Positions 1 through 10,692 of a DNA stretch of 64,000 nt are shown piece after piece. Source of the stretch: Cyathus striatus (Eukaryota > Basidiomycota > Agaricomycetes > Agaricales > Nidulariaceae); contig JAOVFP010000012.1 in assembly GCA_025738555.1 (NCBI GenBank), positions 2,294,001 through 2,358,000 on the forward strand. Direction: 5' to 3'. Under the pieces are notes generated by a model that saw nothing but the letters and a program-made list of their open reading frames with translations, had not been told where the DNA came from and ran no database searches. Each line of letters begins with the position of its first letter. The stretch's first letter is position 1. The translations under genes were made by a program, and so were the position numbers.

Positions 1-69
1 TGTGGCAATCACAGAAGCTAGGTGCTTATATGATTGTCTTTTTGTATGCATATTTGGAATTCTACTTAC

Positions 70-290
70 TTCAGGTGATCATAAACAATCATTAATTTGT
101 TTTAATTGAATATTACTATTGTATGTATGTATTAGATGATCATAAACAATCAATGACTGGTTCTAATTGATTATTACTATTGTATGTATATAATGGATGA
201 TCATAAACAATCATTGATTTGTTTTAATTGAATACTACTATTGTATGTATCTTTTAGGTGATCATAAACAATCACATATATTCGCACGCG
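70..290. repeat. Left-arm minisatellite, about 60-bp unit, 4 copies
   Basis: Units begin near 76, 137, 198 and 259 and share tgatcataaacaatca followed by an AT-rich spacer ending in ttgtatgtat. They are the inverse of the array at 2230-2770. Confidence 0.85.
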
Positions 291-636
291 TCACGCTTTT
301 CACACGCGTCACGCTTTTCATGCGTGTCACGCGCGTCACATTTGTCATTTGTCACACTTTTAGCGCTCGTCACGCATGTCACATACTAACATTTGTCACA
401 CTTTGCACAACTATCATGCATTTGATGGGTGTTACTCTTTTGATTCACATTACATATTCTATGTGTGTCACTCATTATGCTCTTTGCATACATTACATTT
501 GTCACAATTTTCACAGCTCAGTGATGTAATTTGACTTTTGACATTGACAACATATCTAAATTTGAAAACTATGGTAAGTGGGTGATACTCAGCAATAACA
601 TATGCATGGACCACTTCCTGATGTTATCTGAGTGGT

Positions 637-775
637 TACCTGGTTGATCCTGCCAGTAATTGTATGCTTGTTTAAAAGATGAAGCAATGCTGTCTGGGTA
701 TAAGTATAAACAACATATGTCAGAGATATGAACACATGTGGCAGTGTAGAAATGAAACTGATTGTGACACAATAT
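637..775 (+). pseudogene. Degenerate 5' end of 18S rRNA inside the foldback core
   Basis: Position 637 starts tacctggttgatcctgccag, the universal beginning of eukaryotic 18S rRNA. It continues with recognisable but mutated downstream blocks (atgcttgtttaaaagat, then gtataagtataaacaa at about 697-714). An insertion of about 35 bases follows, then tgtagaaatgaaactg and atcagtaagagtt, which resemble the next parts of helices 6-8. Similarity fades after about 775, and no other rRNA region follows convincingly. The piece cannot be a functional rRNA gene. It is either a captured rDNA fragment or the head of an rRNA-derived short element. Confidence 0.75.
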
Positions 776-1699
776 CAGTAAGAGTTGAGATAGTTTTCAT
801 TTTCTCTCTGTATGAATAAATCAAACTATCATGTAGTCATATGGAGTAAGCAGATATGACTCAATAATGTGTATTGAAGATATCAGTATAACCAATAGTG
901 ATACAAGAATCATGATCATCTAATGACTGAGATGTGTAAGTTTGATGTGATGTAGAATCACATATTTCACCATTCTTTCACATTTTTTGTCCATGTGTGG
1001 GTCTATCACCAAATTGTTCAATATGAAAATGTTCAATGGCATCATATCATATCTCTAGTCTTAATTGTAAAATGTCAATGGACTTACATACACACTCTAC
1101 ATGTTTCATTCTAGTTCCTTATTATTGTTACACTTCCATAGTTTACTAATTGTCACATTCCATGTTATAACCTTCAATTTAACAAGAACATCTTTGTTTC
1201 ATTTGCTTTAATAATTTACTCTGCACTTTTGTATACTTCTGTTCTCTAACAATTTCAACAACAATACAGATATACAAGTAATCCGACACATGTAATCAAA
1301 CACGTGTAACCAGCTTATCTCCTTGGGTGTTAAGTGTTCAGTACATCAGGATTCTCCTTCCTACTGTGCCTTCAGGCTCAACAAGTGTGAGCAAACATCA
1401 GAAGCAAATGAAATTGAAATTGAGAACCTAACAAACTTGATATATGATATACATCAAAAACCATGATGGACTAGTAGACCATGACAGGTGATATGCTGAG
1501 TATCACCCACTTACCATAGTTTTCAAATTTAGATATGTTGTCAATGTCAAAAGTCAAATTACATCACTGAGCTGTGAAAATTGTGACAAATGTAATGTAT
1601 GCAAAGAGCATAATGAGTGACACACATAGAATATGTAATGTGAATCAAAAGAGTAACACCCATCAAATGCATGATAGTTGTGCAAAGTGTGACAAATGT

Positions 1700-2225
1700 T
1701 AGTATGTGACATGCGTGACGAGCGCTAAAAGTGTGACAAATGACAAATGTGACGCGCGTGACGCGCGTGAAAAGCGTGACGCGTGTGAAAAGCGTGACGC
1801 GTGCGAATATATGTGACAAATATGAAGCGCGGGAATGTATGTGACAAATGTGACGCGCAGAAAGAATGTGACAAATGCGAAGCGCGGGAATGTGTGTGAC
1901 AGATGTGACGCGAGGGAGGAATGTGACAAATGCGAAGCGTGGGAATGTATGTGACGCGCGCGAAGAATGTGACGAGTATGATGGGTGTGAATATGTGTGA
2001 AGCGTGGGAGTATGTGTGAAGCGCGGGAATATGTGTAGAGCGCGGGAATTATCTAGAGCGCGGGAATAATGGGAAGCGCGGGAAGTTTGTGACGCGGCAG
2101 GAAATGTGTGACACGCATGAACAATGTGACAACGTGATGCGCGGGAAACATAGGAAGCGCGGGAAATATGTGACGCGCGCGAAGAGCGTGACAAACGTGA
2201 CATGAGGGAAATCAGCAGCACATTA
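1700..2225. repeat. GTGACGCG / GCGCGGGAA minisatellite block
   Basis: Short units such as gtgacgcgcg, gaagcgcgggaatgt and gtgtgacaaatg repeat irregularly. The block is CpG-rich inside otherwise AT-rich sequence. Long open frames on the minus strand here (1559-2275) are repetitive S/R/H/T translations of the array and are not taken as genes. Confidence 0.75.
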
Positions 2226-2229
2226 GTAC

Positions 2230-2770
2230 AATAGTAATATCCAATTAGTATCAACCAATGATTGCTTATGATCACCTAAAGGATACATACATTAGTAATA
2301 TTCAATTAAAACAAATCAATGATTGTTTATGATCATTCAATATATACATACAATAGTAATATTCAATTAGAATGGATGAATGATTGTTTATGATCACCTA
2401 AAAGACACATACAATAGTAACATTCAATTAAAACAAATCAATGATTGTTTATGATCACCTAAAAGATACATACAACAGCAATATTCAATTAAAACAAATC
2501 AATGATTGTTTATGATCACCTAAAAGATACATACAATAGTAATATTCAATTAAAACAAATCAATGATTGTTTATGATCACCTAAAAGATACATACAATAG
2601 TAGTATTCAATTAAAACAAATCAATGATTGTTTATGATCATCCATTATATACATACAATAGTAATAATCAATTAGAACCAGTCATTGATTGTTTATGATC
2701 ATCTAATACATACATACAATAGTAATATTCAATTAAAACAAATTAATGATTGTTTATGATCACCTGAAGT
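2230..2770. repeat. Right-arm minisatellite, about 60-bp unit, about 9 copies
   Basis: The motif tgtttatgatca recurs near 2265, 2325, 2385, 2445, 2506, 2567, 2628, 2690 and 2751. This is the same unit as the left arm in inverse orientation, with more copies, so the two arms have gained or lost units independently. Confidence 0.85.
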
Positions 2771-2945
2771 AAGTAGAATTCCAAATATGCATACAAAAAG
2801 ACAATCATATAAGCACCTAGCTTCTGTGATTGCCACAATCATATATCCCTGCTACTCAATGATCAAAATTGCTGACACCCCTCAACGTATTTCTACAAAC
2901 TATCCTGCGTCTTCCCATTCATGGACGTGTACTTCTGAGGCACTA

Positions 2946-3643
2946 TGTTACATCCGTGTCCGAAATCTGCTATTCCGCACTATTCCGACGTTCCCGCACT
3001 TCCCACACTTCCGCGTTGGCCGCATTTCTGACCAATCGTCGGATACATCATCATGATTTATCACTTACTTACTCGTGCTCATCCACTATGTCACCATTTC
3101 ATATTACTCCTCTATTACTACTCCTATCCATTTCACTATATCACATACAGCCATTACTTCCATTCTTCAGCCACTACTCCTCTATGGTGGCTGACTCCAT
3201 GTTTACCTATCCCTAGTTATACCCTTATACTTTGCTCAAAGTAAACTACTCCATACTTTACTTAGTATTTAAGATCTAGTTTTTGTACAGTAACTTTAGT
3301 TTTCGTATCGACTATGATTATGAATATACCACTATACTCCGTCTTCTTGTCTCTAAGGTTTCGTCCTTAGTTCTGGTCTCTATTCCGACCTTCCTCTGTT
3401 CCGACCTTTCTGCATTTTGCACTCGACCTTGCTCCTACCTCGAGCTTGTTCCTACCTCGACTTGAAATATGAACCACCGAGAATCACAAGGGGCGCAGCA
3501 TACAAGCTGAAGCCAAGGTTCACCTCCGCACTTTCCGAGTTCTCCACTTCCGACCTTGAGCTTATGTAACACTACCCATAGCTCTCTCCGCGCTAAACCC
3601 AGCGCCTCCCATATCATCCCTCTGAGTGGTACGGTACGTAACA
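2946..3643 (+). repeat. 5' LTR of gypsy 1
   Basis: Starts tgttacatccgtgtcc and ends ggtacgtaaca, with TG..CA ends. It repeats at 8938-9635. The leader gtatac that follows directly is shared with gypsy 2 and probably belongs to the primer-binding region. I could not assign a tRNA. Confidence 0.95.
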
Positions 3644-3683
3644 GTATACGAAAACTTATCACCTTGGATTCTCTTTTGCCTTT

Positions 3684-5120
3684 ATGGCTCCAACCACAAC
3701 TTCAGTTACGCATGCCGCACATACTGCTAGTCATGCTAGCACTGCAGCAAGCACTCGTGATACTCGCGCCACTGCCAGACAGCGGGCTCAACAGACTCCT
3801 TCGCATTCTTTGCCTTCTACGCCATCTCAGGGCTCACAGAGTCCCGCACCAATTGCTCAGAGTGGAACACTCCGCAGTCAGCCCGACGTTTCCGCTCTTG
3901 CTCCGACTTTTGGTATTTCTGGTCCTGCCCAGGACCCTCCTGATGGCACACCTCCGCCATATGGTGGAGATCCACCACCCTCAGGCACTCCTGATGATAA
4001 TGGGTCAGATCGTGACACTGTTGGACCCCCACCACCACCTCCTGCTCAGCCCAACCCACCGCCACCTCCACCTTCCGACCATGGAGATGGCGACGACGAT
4101 GACGATCCACCAGGTCGAACTCCTCAAGCTTGACATGATGATCGTCTTGCTGAGGCTCTCTTAAACGTCGCCGACCTTGCGCGTAACAGGTCTGACCGCA
4201 ATAAGAACGTTAAAAAACCCGACACTTTTGATGGTTCCAGTTCTGAGAAACTGGAAGAGTTCATTGCACAGTGCGAGATTTATTTTCGCAATAATCGAGT
4301 TCAGTACCTAGATGGTGAAGTTCGAGTTAACTTCGCTCTTGCATACTTGCGCAGTACCGCACTTCAACTCATTATGCCCGCACTTAATGACCCATTCTCT
4401 ACTGAAGACTTCTTGTTCTCTTGGGAAGCATTTGTGCTTCTCTTACAGGATAACTTTGGTCTCGCAAATCCCGAGGGAGATGTGGAGAATGATTTGGATG
4501 TGCTAGTAATGAAGGACAGAGAGAAATTGTCAAAGTATTTGGTGCAGTTTAGTAAACTTGCCCAAAAAACGTCTTGGGATGATAAGTCCCTCAGTCATCG
4601 TTTTTATGTCGGCTTGCCTGATCGCATTAAAAATCAGATCTCTCATGTTGGCAAGCCTGGTACTAAACAGGGTATGATTCGTTTGGCTCAGTCTATTGAC
4701 AGTAGGCACTGGGAGCGCCAGGGCGAGCGAGTTCGTGAGGCTCCCTCCCGAGCTTCCCGCACTTTCGAACACACTCCTAATATGCCCACACCACGTCACG
4801 TGCCCCCACCACCTACTGCACCACGTCAAAATAACCCACCTCGGACTCAGCAGCATACAACTCCTCAGCAAAGGTGACCTGACCTTTCTAATAAAGTTGG
4901 TACCGATGGCAAATTATTGCCACAAGAATGACAGCGCTGCATGGATGGCAATCTGTGCTTATTTTGCAGGAATGCAGGACATCGTGCTAAAGACTGTCCG
5001 CGTTCTGCCTCTTCCGCATCACGAGCACGAGCAGCTGCTCTTCCGACTTCGACTCCAACCTCGACTTCAACATTGACTTCGGCATTGGCTTCGAACCCTA
5101 CCTCGGGTTCGAAAAAATAG
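3684..5120 (+). pseudogene. gag: gag of gypsy 1, interrupted by three TGA stops
   Basis: One frame runs from ATG 3684 to TAG 5118-5120 and is broken only by TGA at 4131, 4875 and 4929. Gag forms the particle that packages element RNA. The N-terminal third is Pro/Ser/Thr-rich with an acidic stretch. The middle is a retrotransposon Gag domain (conserved FDG, YFRNN and YLRSTAL blocks, about 4215-4400). The C-terminus has a CCHC zinc knuckle (CLFCRNAGHRAKDC, 4956-4997), followed by S/T/A-rich sequence. The 4929 TGA aligns with an arginine in the gypsy 2 gag. All three stops fit CGA-to-TGA change, that is, CpG deamination. The frame ends in an A run shared with gypsy 2. Confidence 0.88.
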
Positions 5121-5145
5121 GGAGCGGTCCTCAGGACTCCGCACA
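5109..5145 (+). promoter_or_regulatory. Candidate -1 frameshift signal between gag and pol
   Basis: Gag ends tcg aaa aaa tag. In the -1 frame the same bases read into pol (EKIGSGPQDSAQDEDRVV) without a stop. The six-A run and stop recur exactly in gypsy 2 (19700-19710), where the -1 extension is also open and similar in sequence. A short hairpin (gtcc-tca-ggac within 5126-5136, flanked by gcg/cgc) follows. This supports a Gag-Pol fusion made by ribosomal slippage. The heptamer gaaaaaa is not the textbook X XXY YYZ type. Confidence 0.5.
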
Positions 5146-8100
5146 AGATGAGGACCGCGTTGTTCCCCCTTGTGTGCCAATGATACGACTCAACGCTTCC
5201 GCTCTTTCCGACCCTGATGCTCTTCACGTTTTACTTTGTACTACCATCTATGCACCCACCACTCGTTCCATTTCTTTTACCGCGCTAGTTGATTCTGGTT
5301 CTACTCACTGTTTCGTCGATTCTGCTTTTGTACGGACACATGCTATACCTACATCCCGCACTCCACCGATCTTGCTTCGACTTTTTGATGGCACCTCAAA
5401 CAATACTATTACCGAGTTTATATCATTGCCTGTACATTTCCCTACCAGTAAATGTTTAAACATTGACTTCTATGTGACACCACTTGATTCCGCATGTTCT
5501 GTTGTTTTAGGATACAATTGGCTCACCCGCCACAATCCGTTGATTGACTGGGTATTGGGCCTTTTAACTTTCCGAACACCAGTACATTCCGATGTTTCCG
5601 CACTTTCCGATGTTTCCGCACTTCCCGCGGTCAAATCCAAGCCTGAGGTAGCACCTCCCGCTTCCGAGCTTCCACCTGTCACACCAGTCACTCCAGCCAA
5701 TAGTACGTCTGCTCCTCCCAGTATATCTCTAATAAATGCAGCCGCATTCGCACATGCAACTCATTTAAAGGGAGCTCAGACCTTCCGCATTCAACTTGGC
5801 ACTGTCATCACTGCCGCTTCCCTCAAGGTTGAGGAAGCACCCGATCTTTCTAATATTCCACCTGAATATCATGAATTTGCCGATGTTTTTAGCAAGTCCA
5901 AGGCAGATACACTTGCCCCACACAGACCGTACGACTTGAAGATTAACTTAGACGAGGGCTCCGCACCCCCTGTTGGTTCAATCTACTCTCTTTCCCAGTC
6001 CGAGCTTTCCGCTCTTCGGGATTTTATCGATGAACACCTTCGAATTGGTTTCATTCAACCCTCTCGTTCTCCGCATGGAGCACCTGTTCTTTTTGTTCGT
6101 AAAAAAGATGGTTCTCTTAGGCTTTGTGTGGACTTCAGAGGTTTGAACACAATTTCTAAAAAGGATCGTTATCCTTTACCGCTCATTTCCGACCTTTTGG
6201 ACTCTCCTCGTCGAGCTCGCATATACACTAAAATCGATCTTCGCCACGCTTATCACCTTGTCCGCATTGCGGAAGGTGATGAATGGAAAACAGCCTTCTG
6301 CACTCGCTATGGATCTTTTGAATGGCTCGTAATGCCGTTTGGACTCTCCAATGCATCTGCTGGATTTCAACGTTTTATGAACGACGTCTTTAAAGACCTT
6401 CTTGATGTGTGTGTTATAGTCTATCTTGATGATATACTAATATACTCCAATAACCTCACACAACATCGACATCATGTCAAAGAAGTACTTCGTCGACTTC
6501 GAAAACATGGCTTATATGCACGCGCCGATAAATGCGAATTCCACACAGAATCGGTTGAATACCTTGGCTACATCCTATCACCCGCTGGACTCACTATGGC
6601 TCCCGCCAAAGTACAGACCATCAAGGATTGGCCAGAGCCAAGAAAAGTAAAAGACATTCAGTCATTCCTGGGATTTGCTAACTTCTACCGACGTTTCATC
6701 TACAACTACTCCGACATTGTCGTTCCATTGACTCGACTTACTCGAAAGAGTACAGAGTGGAACTTCACGGAGAAATGTCGTTCCGCATTTTCCGACCTTA
6801 AGGAAGCTTTTACGTCTGCTCCGATTCTTACTCATTGGGTTCCTGACATGCAATTAATTGTAGAAACCGATGCATCCGATTATGCTCTTGCCGCAATTTT
6901 GTCAATTAGGACTGAGGATGGCGATATACACCCAATTGCATTCCATTCCCGCACTTTTACACCTCCCGAGCTTAATTACGACACTCACGACAAAGAATTA
7001 CTTGCAATTTTCGAGGCTTTCCGAGTTTGGCATCATTACCTTGAAGGTTCTGGTACACCTATCAACATTGTCACAGATCACAAGAATTTAGAGTATTTTT
7101 CCACTACTAAAATTCTAACGCGTCGACAAGCCAGATGGTCCGAATTCCTTTGTCAATTCAACCTCATCATCCGCTTTCGACCAGGGAAACTTGGTGCAAA
7201 ACCCGATGCTCTGACTAGACGATGGGACGTCTACCCTAAAGAGGGGGATAACGACTATGCTAAGGTCAATCCGCATAATTTCAGACCGGTATTTACACAG
7301 GAACAACTCATTTCCTCACTCCGCGCAACCACACTCATTTTTCCGACTCTCCGAGCTAGTATTATCATGGACATTGAGCGATTACATTCTGATATATTAT
7401 CTGCTCTTCCTAACGACCCTATCGCAGTTATTCATCTACGCACTCCCGAAAATCGTTGGACTGTTACTGCAGATGGATTTCTTCGACTTGATGATCGGAT
7501 TTACGTTCCAGACATTGGAACACTCCGACTCCATGTTCTTCAGTACAAGCACGATCACATACTCTCTGGACACCTTGGACAAAACAAAACTCTTGATTTA
7601 ATTCGCCGCGAATATACTTGGCCAGGTCTTAGAACATTTGTGAAAGACTACTGTAAGTCTTGCACTACCTGTTTACGTTCTAAACCACAGCGTCATCGGC
7701 CGTATGGGACTTTGAAACAACTTCCTGTACCTGGACGCCCATGGCACTCAATTTCTATGGATTTTGTCGATCAACTACCAAAATCATCATCCTCCAAGTA
7801 CGATTCCATACTTGTTATCGTTGACCGTTTTTCCAAGCAATGTATCTTCATTCCCACGCACACGACCTGTACATCAGCCAACCTCGCACACTTATTCGTA
7901 CTTCACATCTTTTCCAAACATGGAGTACCTGAGCATATTACCTCAGATCGAGGTTCCGAGTTTGTCTCTCATTTTTTCCGCTCTCTTGGAACAGCATTGG
8001 ACATCGTTTTACACTTTACATCAGGATATCATCCTGAAGGTGATGGCCAAACCAAGCGCATGAATCAGACTATGGAACAATACCTCCGAGTGTATTGCAA

Positions 8101-8842
8101 TTATCAGCAAGATAACTGGTCTGACCTTTTACCACTTGCCGAGTTCGCATACAACAATGCTCCAAGCGCAACCACAGGTATTTCGCCTTTTTACGCTAAT
8201 AAGGGTTACCATCCGAACATTACGGTACACCCTGAGCGCGATCTTACCTCAGCCCGAGCTCGACACTTCTCTGTCAATCTTGACGAACTTCACGAAATGC
8301 TTCGTTCAGAAATTCTTTCCGCTCAAAAGCGCTACCAGGGTACTGCAGACACTCGTCGTGTTCCTGCACCAGAGTTCCCTATAGGTTCAAAGGTCTTCGT
8401 CAAAGCCGACTACTTCCGCACTACCCGACCTTCTCGCAAACTTGTGGAGAAATTCCTAGGTCCATTTGAAGTTCTCAAACTTGCTGGTTCGCACTCCTGC
8501 ACTTTGCGACTTCCCCAAGAATTTCGTGCAGTCCATCCAGTTTTTCACGTTTCTATGCTTGAACCTAGTACTGAAAACACCATTCCAGATCGTATCATTC
8601 CACCTCCACCTCCAGTGGACATCGACGGTGATATCGAGTATGAGATTGCTGAAATTCTGGACTCCAAATTGGATAAACGTTTGCGGTGCAAACTGAAATA
8701 CTACATCCGTTGGTTAGGTTATGAAAACACAGATGAAGAATTCACCTGGCTTCCTGCTACCGAGCTTGAGCATGCTACTGATATTATTGAAGAGTTTCAC
8801 CACCGATATCCGGATAAGCCCGGTCCCACTTCTGTACTATAA
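5111..8842 (+). CDS. pol: Pol of gypsy 1: protease, RT, RNase H, integrase, chromodomain
   Basis: A single long open frame. The first ATG is at 5180, but the frame is open back to the gag overlap, so translation probably begins by frameshift. Residues below count from codon 5174. The aspartic protease has DSGST (about 40-44). Reverse transcriptase has its YLDD active site (about 417-420) and RNase H has TDASDYALA (about 564). Integrase shows an HHCC-type zinc region, then MDFVDQLP (about 862) and SDRGSEF (about 924). The third catalytic residue, exactly 35 residues after the second Asp, is Lys in GQTKRMNQ instead of Glu. A chromodomain (about 1152-1210, YYIRWLGY and EEFTWLP) closes the protein and probably targets insertion to particular chromatin. 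The frame is intact, but integrase should be inactive. Confidence 0.95.
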   Translation, partial: EKIGSGPQDSAQDEDRVVPPCVPMIRLNASALSDPDALHVLLCTTIYAPTTRSISFTALVDSGSTHCFVDSAFVRTHAIPTSRTPPILLRLFDGTSNNTITEFISLPVHFPTSKCLNIDFYVTPLDSACSVVLGYNWLTRHNPLIDWVLGLLTFRTPVHSDVSALSDVSALPAVKSKPEVAPPASELPPVTPVTPANSTSAPPSISLINAAAFAHATHLKGAQTFRIQLGTVITAASLKVEEAPDLSNIPPEYHEFADVFSKSKADTLAPHRPYDLKINLDEGSAPPVGSIYSLSQSELSALRDFIDEHLRIGFIQPSRSPHGAPVLFVRKKDGSLRLCVDFRGLNTISKKDRYPLPLISDLLDSPRRARIYTKIDLRHAYHLVRIAEGDEWKTAFCTRYGSFEWLVMPFGLSNASAGFQRFMNDVFKDLLDVCVIVYLDDILIYSNNLTQHRHHVKEVLRRLRKHGLYARADKCEFHTESVEYLGYILSPAGLTMAPAKVQTIKDWPEPRKVKDIQSFLGFANFYRRFIYNYSDIVVPLTRLTRKSTEWNFTEKCRSAFSDLKEAFTSAPILTHWVPDMQLIVETDASDYALAAILSIRTEDGDIHPIAFHSRTFTPPELNYDTHDKELLAIFEAFRVWHHYLEGSGTPINIVTDHKNLEYFSTTKILTRRQARWSEFLCQFNLIIRFRPGKLGAKPDALTRRWDVYPKEGDNDYAKVNPHNFRPVFTQEQLISSLRATTLIFPTLRASIIMDIERLHSDILSALPNDPIAVIHLRTPENRWTVTADGFLRLDDRIYVPDIGTLRLHVLQYKHDHILSGHLGQNKTLDLIRREYTWPGLRTFVKDYCKSCTTCLRSKPQRHRPYGTLKQLPVPGRPWHSISMDFVDQLPKSSSSKYDSILVIVDRFSKQCIFIPTHTTCTSANLAHLFVLHIFSKHGVPEHITSDRGSEFVSHFFRSLGTALDIVLHFTSGYHPEGDGQTKRMNQTMEQYLRVYCNYQQDNWSDLLPLAEFAYNNAPSATTGISPFYANKGYHPNITVHPERDLTSARARHFSVNLDELHEMLRSEILSAQKRYQGTADTRRVPAPEFPIGSKVFVKADYFRTTRPSRKLVEKFLGPFEVLKLAGSHSCTLRLPQEFRAVHPVFHVSMLEPSTENTIPDRIIPPPPPVDIDGDIEYEIAEILDSKLDKRLRCKLKYYIRWLGYENTDEEFTWLPATELEHATDIIEEFHHRYPDKPGPTSVL

Positions 8843-8937
8843 AATTTTTACTTACCATTTCACATTTCAGAAAAGATCAAAACAGTATTAATCATTGGCT
8901 TACGGTCCTCGTGGGCTCGTCCCTAAGAGGGGGATAC

Positions 8938-9635
8938 TGTTACATCCGTGTCCGAAATCTGCTATTCCGCACTATCCTGATGTTCCCGCACTTTCCACAC
9001 TTCCGCGTTGGCCGCATTTCTGACCAATCGTCGGATACGTCGTCATGATTTATCACTTACTTACTCGTGCTCATCCACTATGTCACCATTTCATATTACT
9101 CCTCTATTACTACTCCTATCCGTTTCACTATATCGCATACAGCCATTACTTCCATTCTTCAGCCACTACTCCTCTATGGTGGCTGACTCCATGTTTACCT
9201 ATCCCTAGTTATACCCTTATACTTTGCTCAAAGTAAACTACTCCATACTTTACTTAGTATTTAAGATCTAGTTTTTGTACAGTAACTTTAGTTTTCGTAT
9301 CGACTACGATTATGAATATACCACTATACTCCGTCTTCTTGTCTCTAAGGTTTCGTCCTTAGTTCTGGTCTCTATTCCGACCTTCCTCTGTTCCGACCTT
9401 TCTGCATTTTGCACTCGACCTTGCTCCTACCTCGAGCTTGTTCCTACCTCGACTTGAAATATGAACCACCGAGAATCACAAGGGGCGCAGCATACAAGCT
9501 GAAGCCAAGGTTCACCTCCGCACTTTCCGAGTTCTCCGCTTCCGACCTTGAGCTTATGTAACACTACCCATAGCTCTCTCCGCACTAAACCCAGCACCTC
9601 CCATATCATCCCTCTGAGTGGTATGGTACGTAACA
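8938..9635 (+). repeat. 3' LTR of gypsy 1
   Basis: Copy of 2946-3643 with about 13 substitutions counted by eye, about 11 of them CG versus TG or CA. It is followed by the target duplication cacta at 9636. Confidence 0.95.
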
Positions 9636-9640
9636 CACTA

Positions 9641-10644
9641 ACAATACTTCAATGTGATAAGAGCCTGCAGTCAGGTAAATTCCCACGCTTATACCGTGCT
9701 AGCTAATGTCTCCATTGTAATATCATCAAGTAGTGATAATATCACAGCACTCAACATCCATTTAAGACATGTCTAAATGTTGTGGAATGAACACAACATT
9801 GCGTGCATCTATTTTATGAAATATTCAACCCATCAAAACGTACCCAATTTGGTACACTTATTTAGTCTTAATTCTCACCATTATCATGTGCTATGTGGAC
9901 TTCAACGTTTCTGCACAAATGTGTTTTCATAGACTCACTGGCCAGCATAGACATCGACAAGCACTTGTCTCCGTTTTTGTCTGAATTAGATGATTTTACC
10001 ACATCACTATCACTCTTATATTACGTTTAATGTTCTTTGGTTGTATATACTATCTAGATTACTGTTTAAGTGCGTAATCAATTGATATGATATGCATTTT
10101 TGGGTCATATCCATTAATTTTTGCTTTCCCCTGATTCGTTTTCATTTCACATAAAACTTAACAGGAAGTTCTTGTTTACACCTCAAATTGTAGCCATTCC
10201 ATCTATGTTTTCGAAGTTTCAAACCGTTCGCATTTTGGCGATTTGTTACTGTCGATATCAATGTGAGATTACACTACATGCGATTTGGCTTCCCGCGATC
10301 CTTTCTACCATTTTCGAACGTGAACCGGTGGGCACAGTTACAGCTGCGATTGACATGGTTCTATGTTACATTAACGATGTGTGAAACGCTACGTGTTTTG
10401 GCGATTCTCTAATATCGATATCAATAGGAACTCGACTTTCACTAAGTACGTCTTTGCTTCCAGCGATCGTTTCTCAGATACTCTAACGTTAGCTGGGGGG
10501 CGCAGTTACATCTAGGAATCGTTCCTATTGCAGTTACGAGTCCGATGTTTGCAACGATCCGTCTTTTAGCTCTTATATTTCCCTTATATCAAAACATATA
10601 TATGCAAACTCAACTTTACCCTTAACCGCCACCACCACTATCCA
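9641..10644. other. Sequence right of gypsy 1 with a diverged tandem duplication
   Basis: No convincing gene. Two related blocks of about 130 bp, starting near 10234 (ttttggcgatttgttac) and 10399 (ttttggcgattctctaa), lie about 165 bp apart and share gatatcaat and gcgatc motifs at matching positions. They lie just upstream of the candidate small gene and could be part of its promoter region. Short open frames around 9870-10384 have no family resemblance. Confidence 0.35.
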
Positions 10645-10692
10645 GTAAGTCATTTTCAGTCCCTTTTCATTGCTTTTTTCACTATTTTTAGA

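Larger units (their letters stand above)
1..2836. mobile_element. Long foldback (inverted-repeat) element with minisatellite arms
   Basis: The first 594 bases are the inverse of 1494-2836, so the segment folds back on itself. The outer ends match (tgtggcaatcacagaagcta at 1, its complement ending at 2836). Inside each end is an array of about 60-bp units containing tgatcataaacaatca, with 4 copies on the left and about 9 on the right. Next comes a GTCACGC-rich block (280-590 against 1497-1808) that is nearly identical between the arms. The right arm has an extra 400 bp of this block (1811-2225) that the left lacks. The core, 595-1493, is unique and contains an 18S rRNA-like piece. No transposase gene is visible, so the element is non-autonomous. 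The left flank is outside the window, so a target duplication cannot be checked. Confidence 0.8.
2946..9635 (+). mobile_element. Ty3/gypsy chromovirus, full length (gypsy 1)
   Basis: The element is bounded by 698-bp LTRs that start tgttac and end gtaaca, and by a 5-bp target duplication cacta (2941-2945 and 9636-9640). It encodes gag, then protease, reverse transcriptase, RNase H, integrase and a C-terminal chromodomain in that order. A purine-rich tract (aagaggggga, 8925-8934) lies just upstream of the 3' LTR. The LTRs differ at about 13 sites, most of them CpG transitions, which indicates a young insertion decaying mainly by methylation-type mutation. Gag carries three in-frame TGA stops and integrase lacks its catalytic glutamate, so this copy should not move on its own. 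Confidence 0.95.

Noticed and set aside
637..1493. Complete rRNA gene or further rDNA in the foldback core
   Set aside because: Only the first roughly 140 bases resemble 18S. ttcaacaac at about 1255 recalls 5.8S but is too short to count.
1559..2275. Long minus-strand open frame (238 codons) rich in SRASH and HTFPR
   Set aside because: It is a translation of the GTGACGCG minisatellite and arm repeats. The same text appears in the left arm, and composition is dictated by the repeat.
2230..2770. Regular direct repeats resembling a CRISPR array
   Set aside because: The 60-bp units are continuous, with no unique spacers, and mirror the array at 70-290. The context is eukaryotic.
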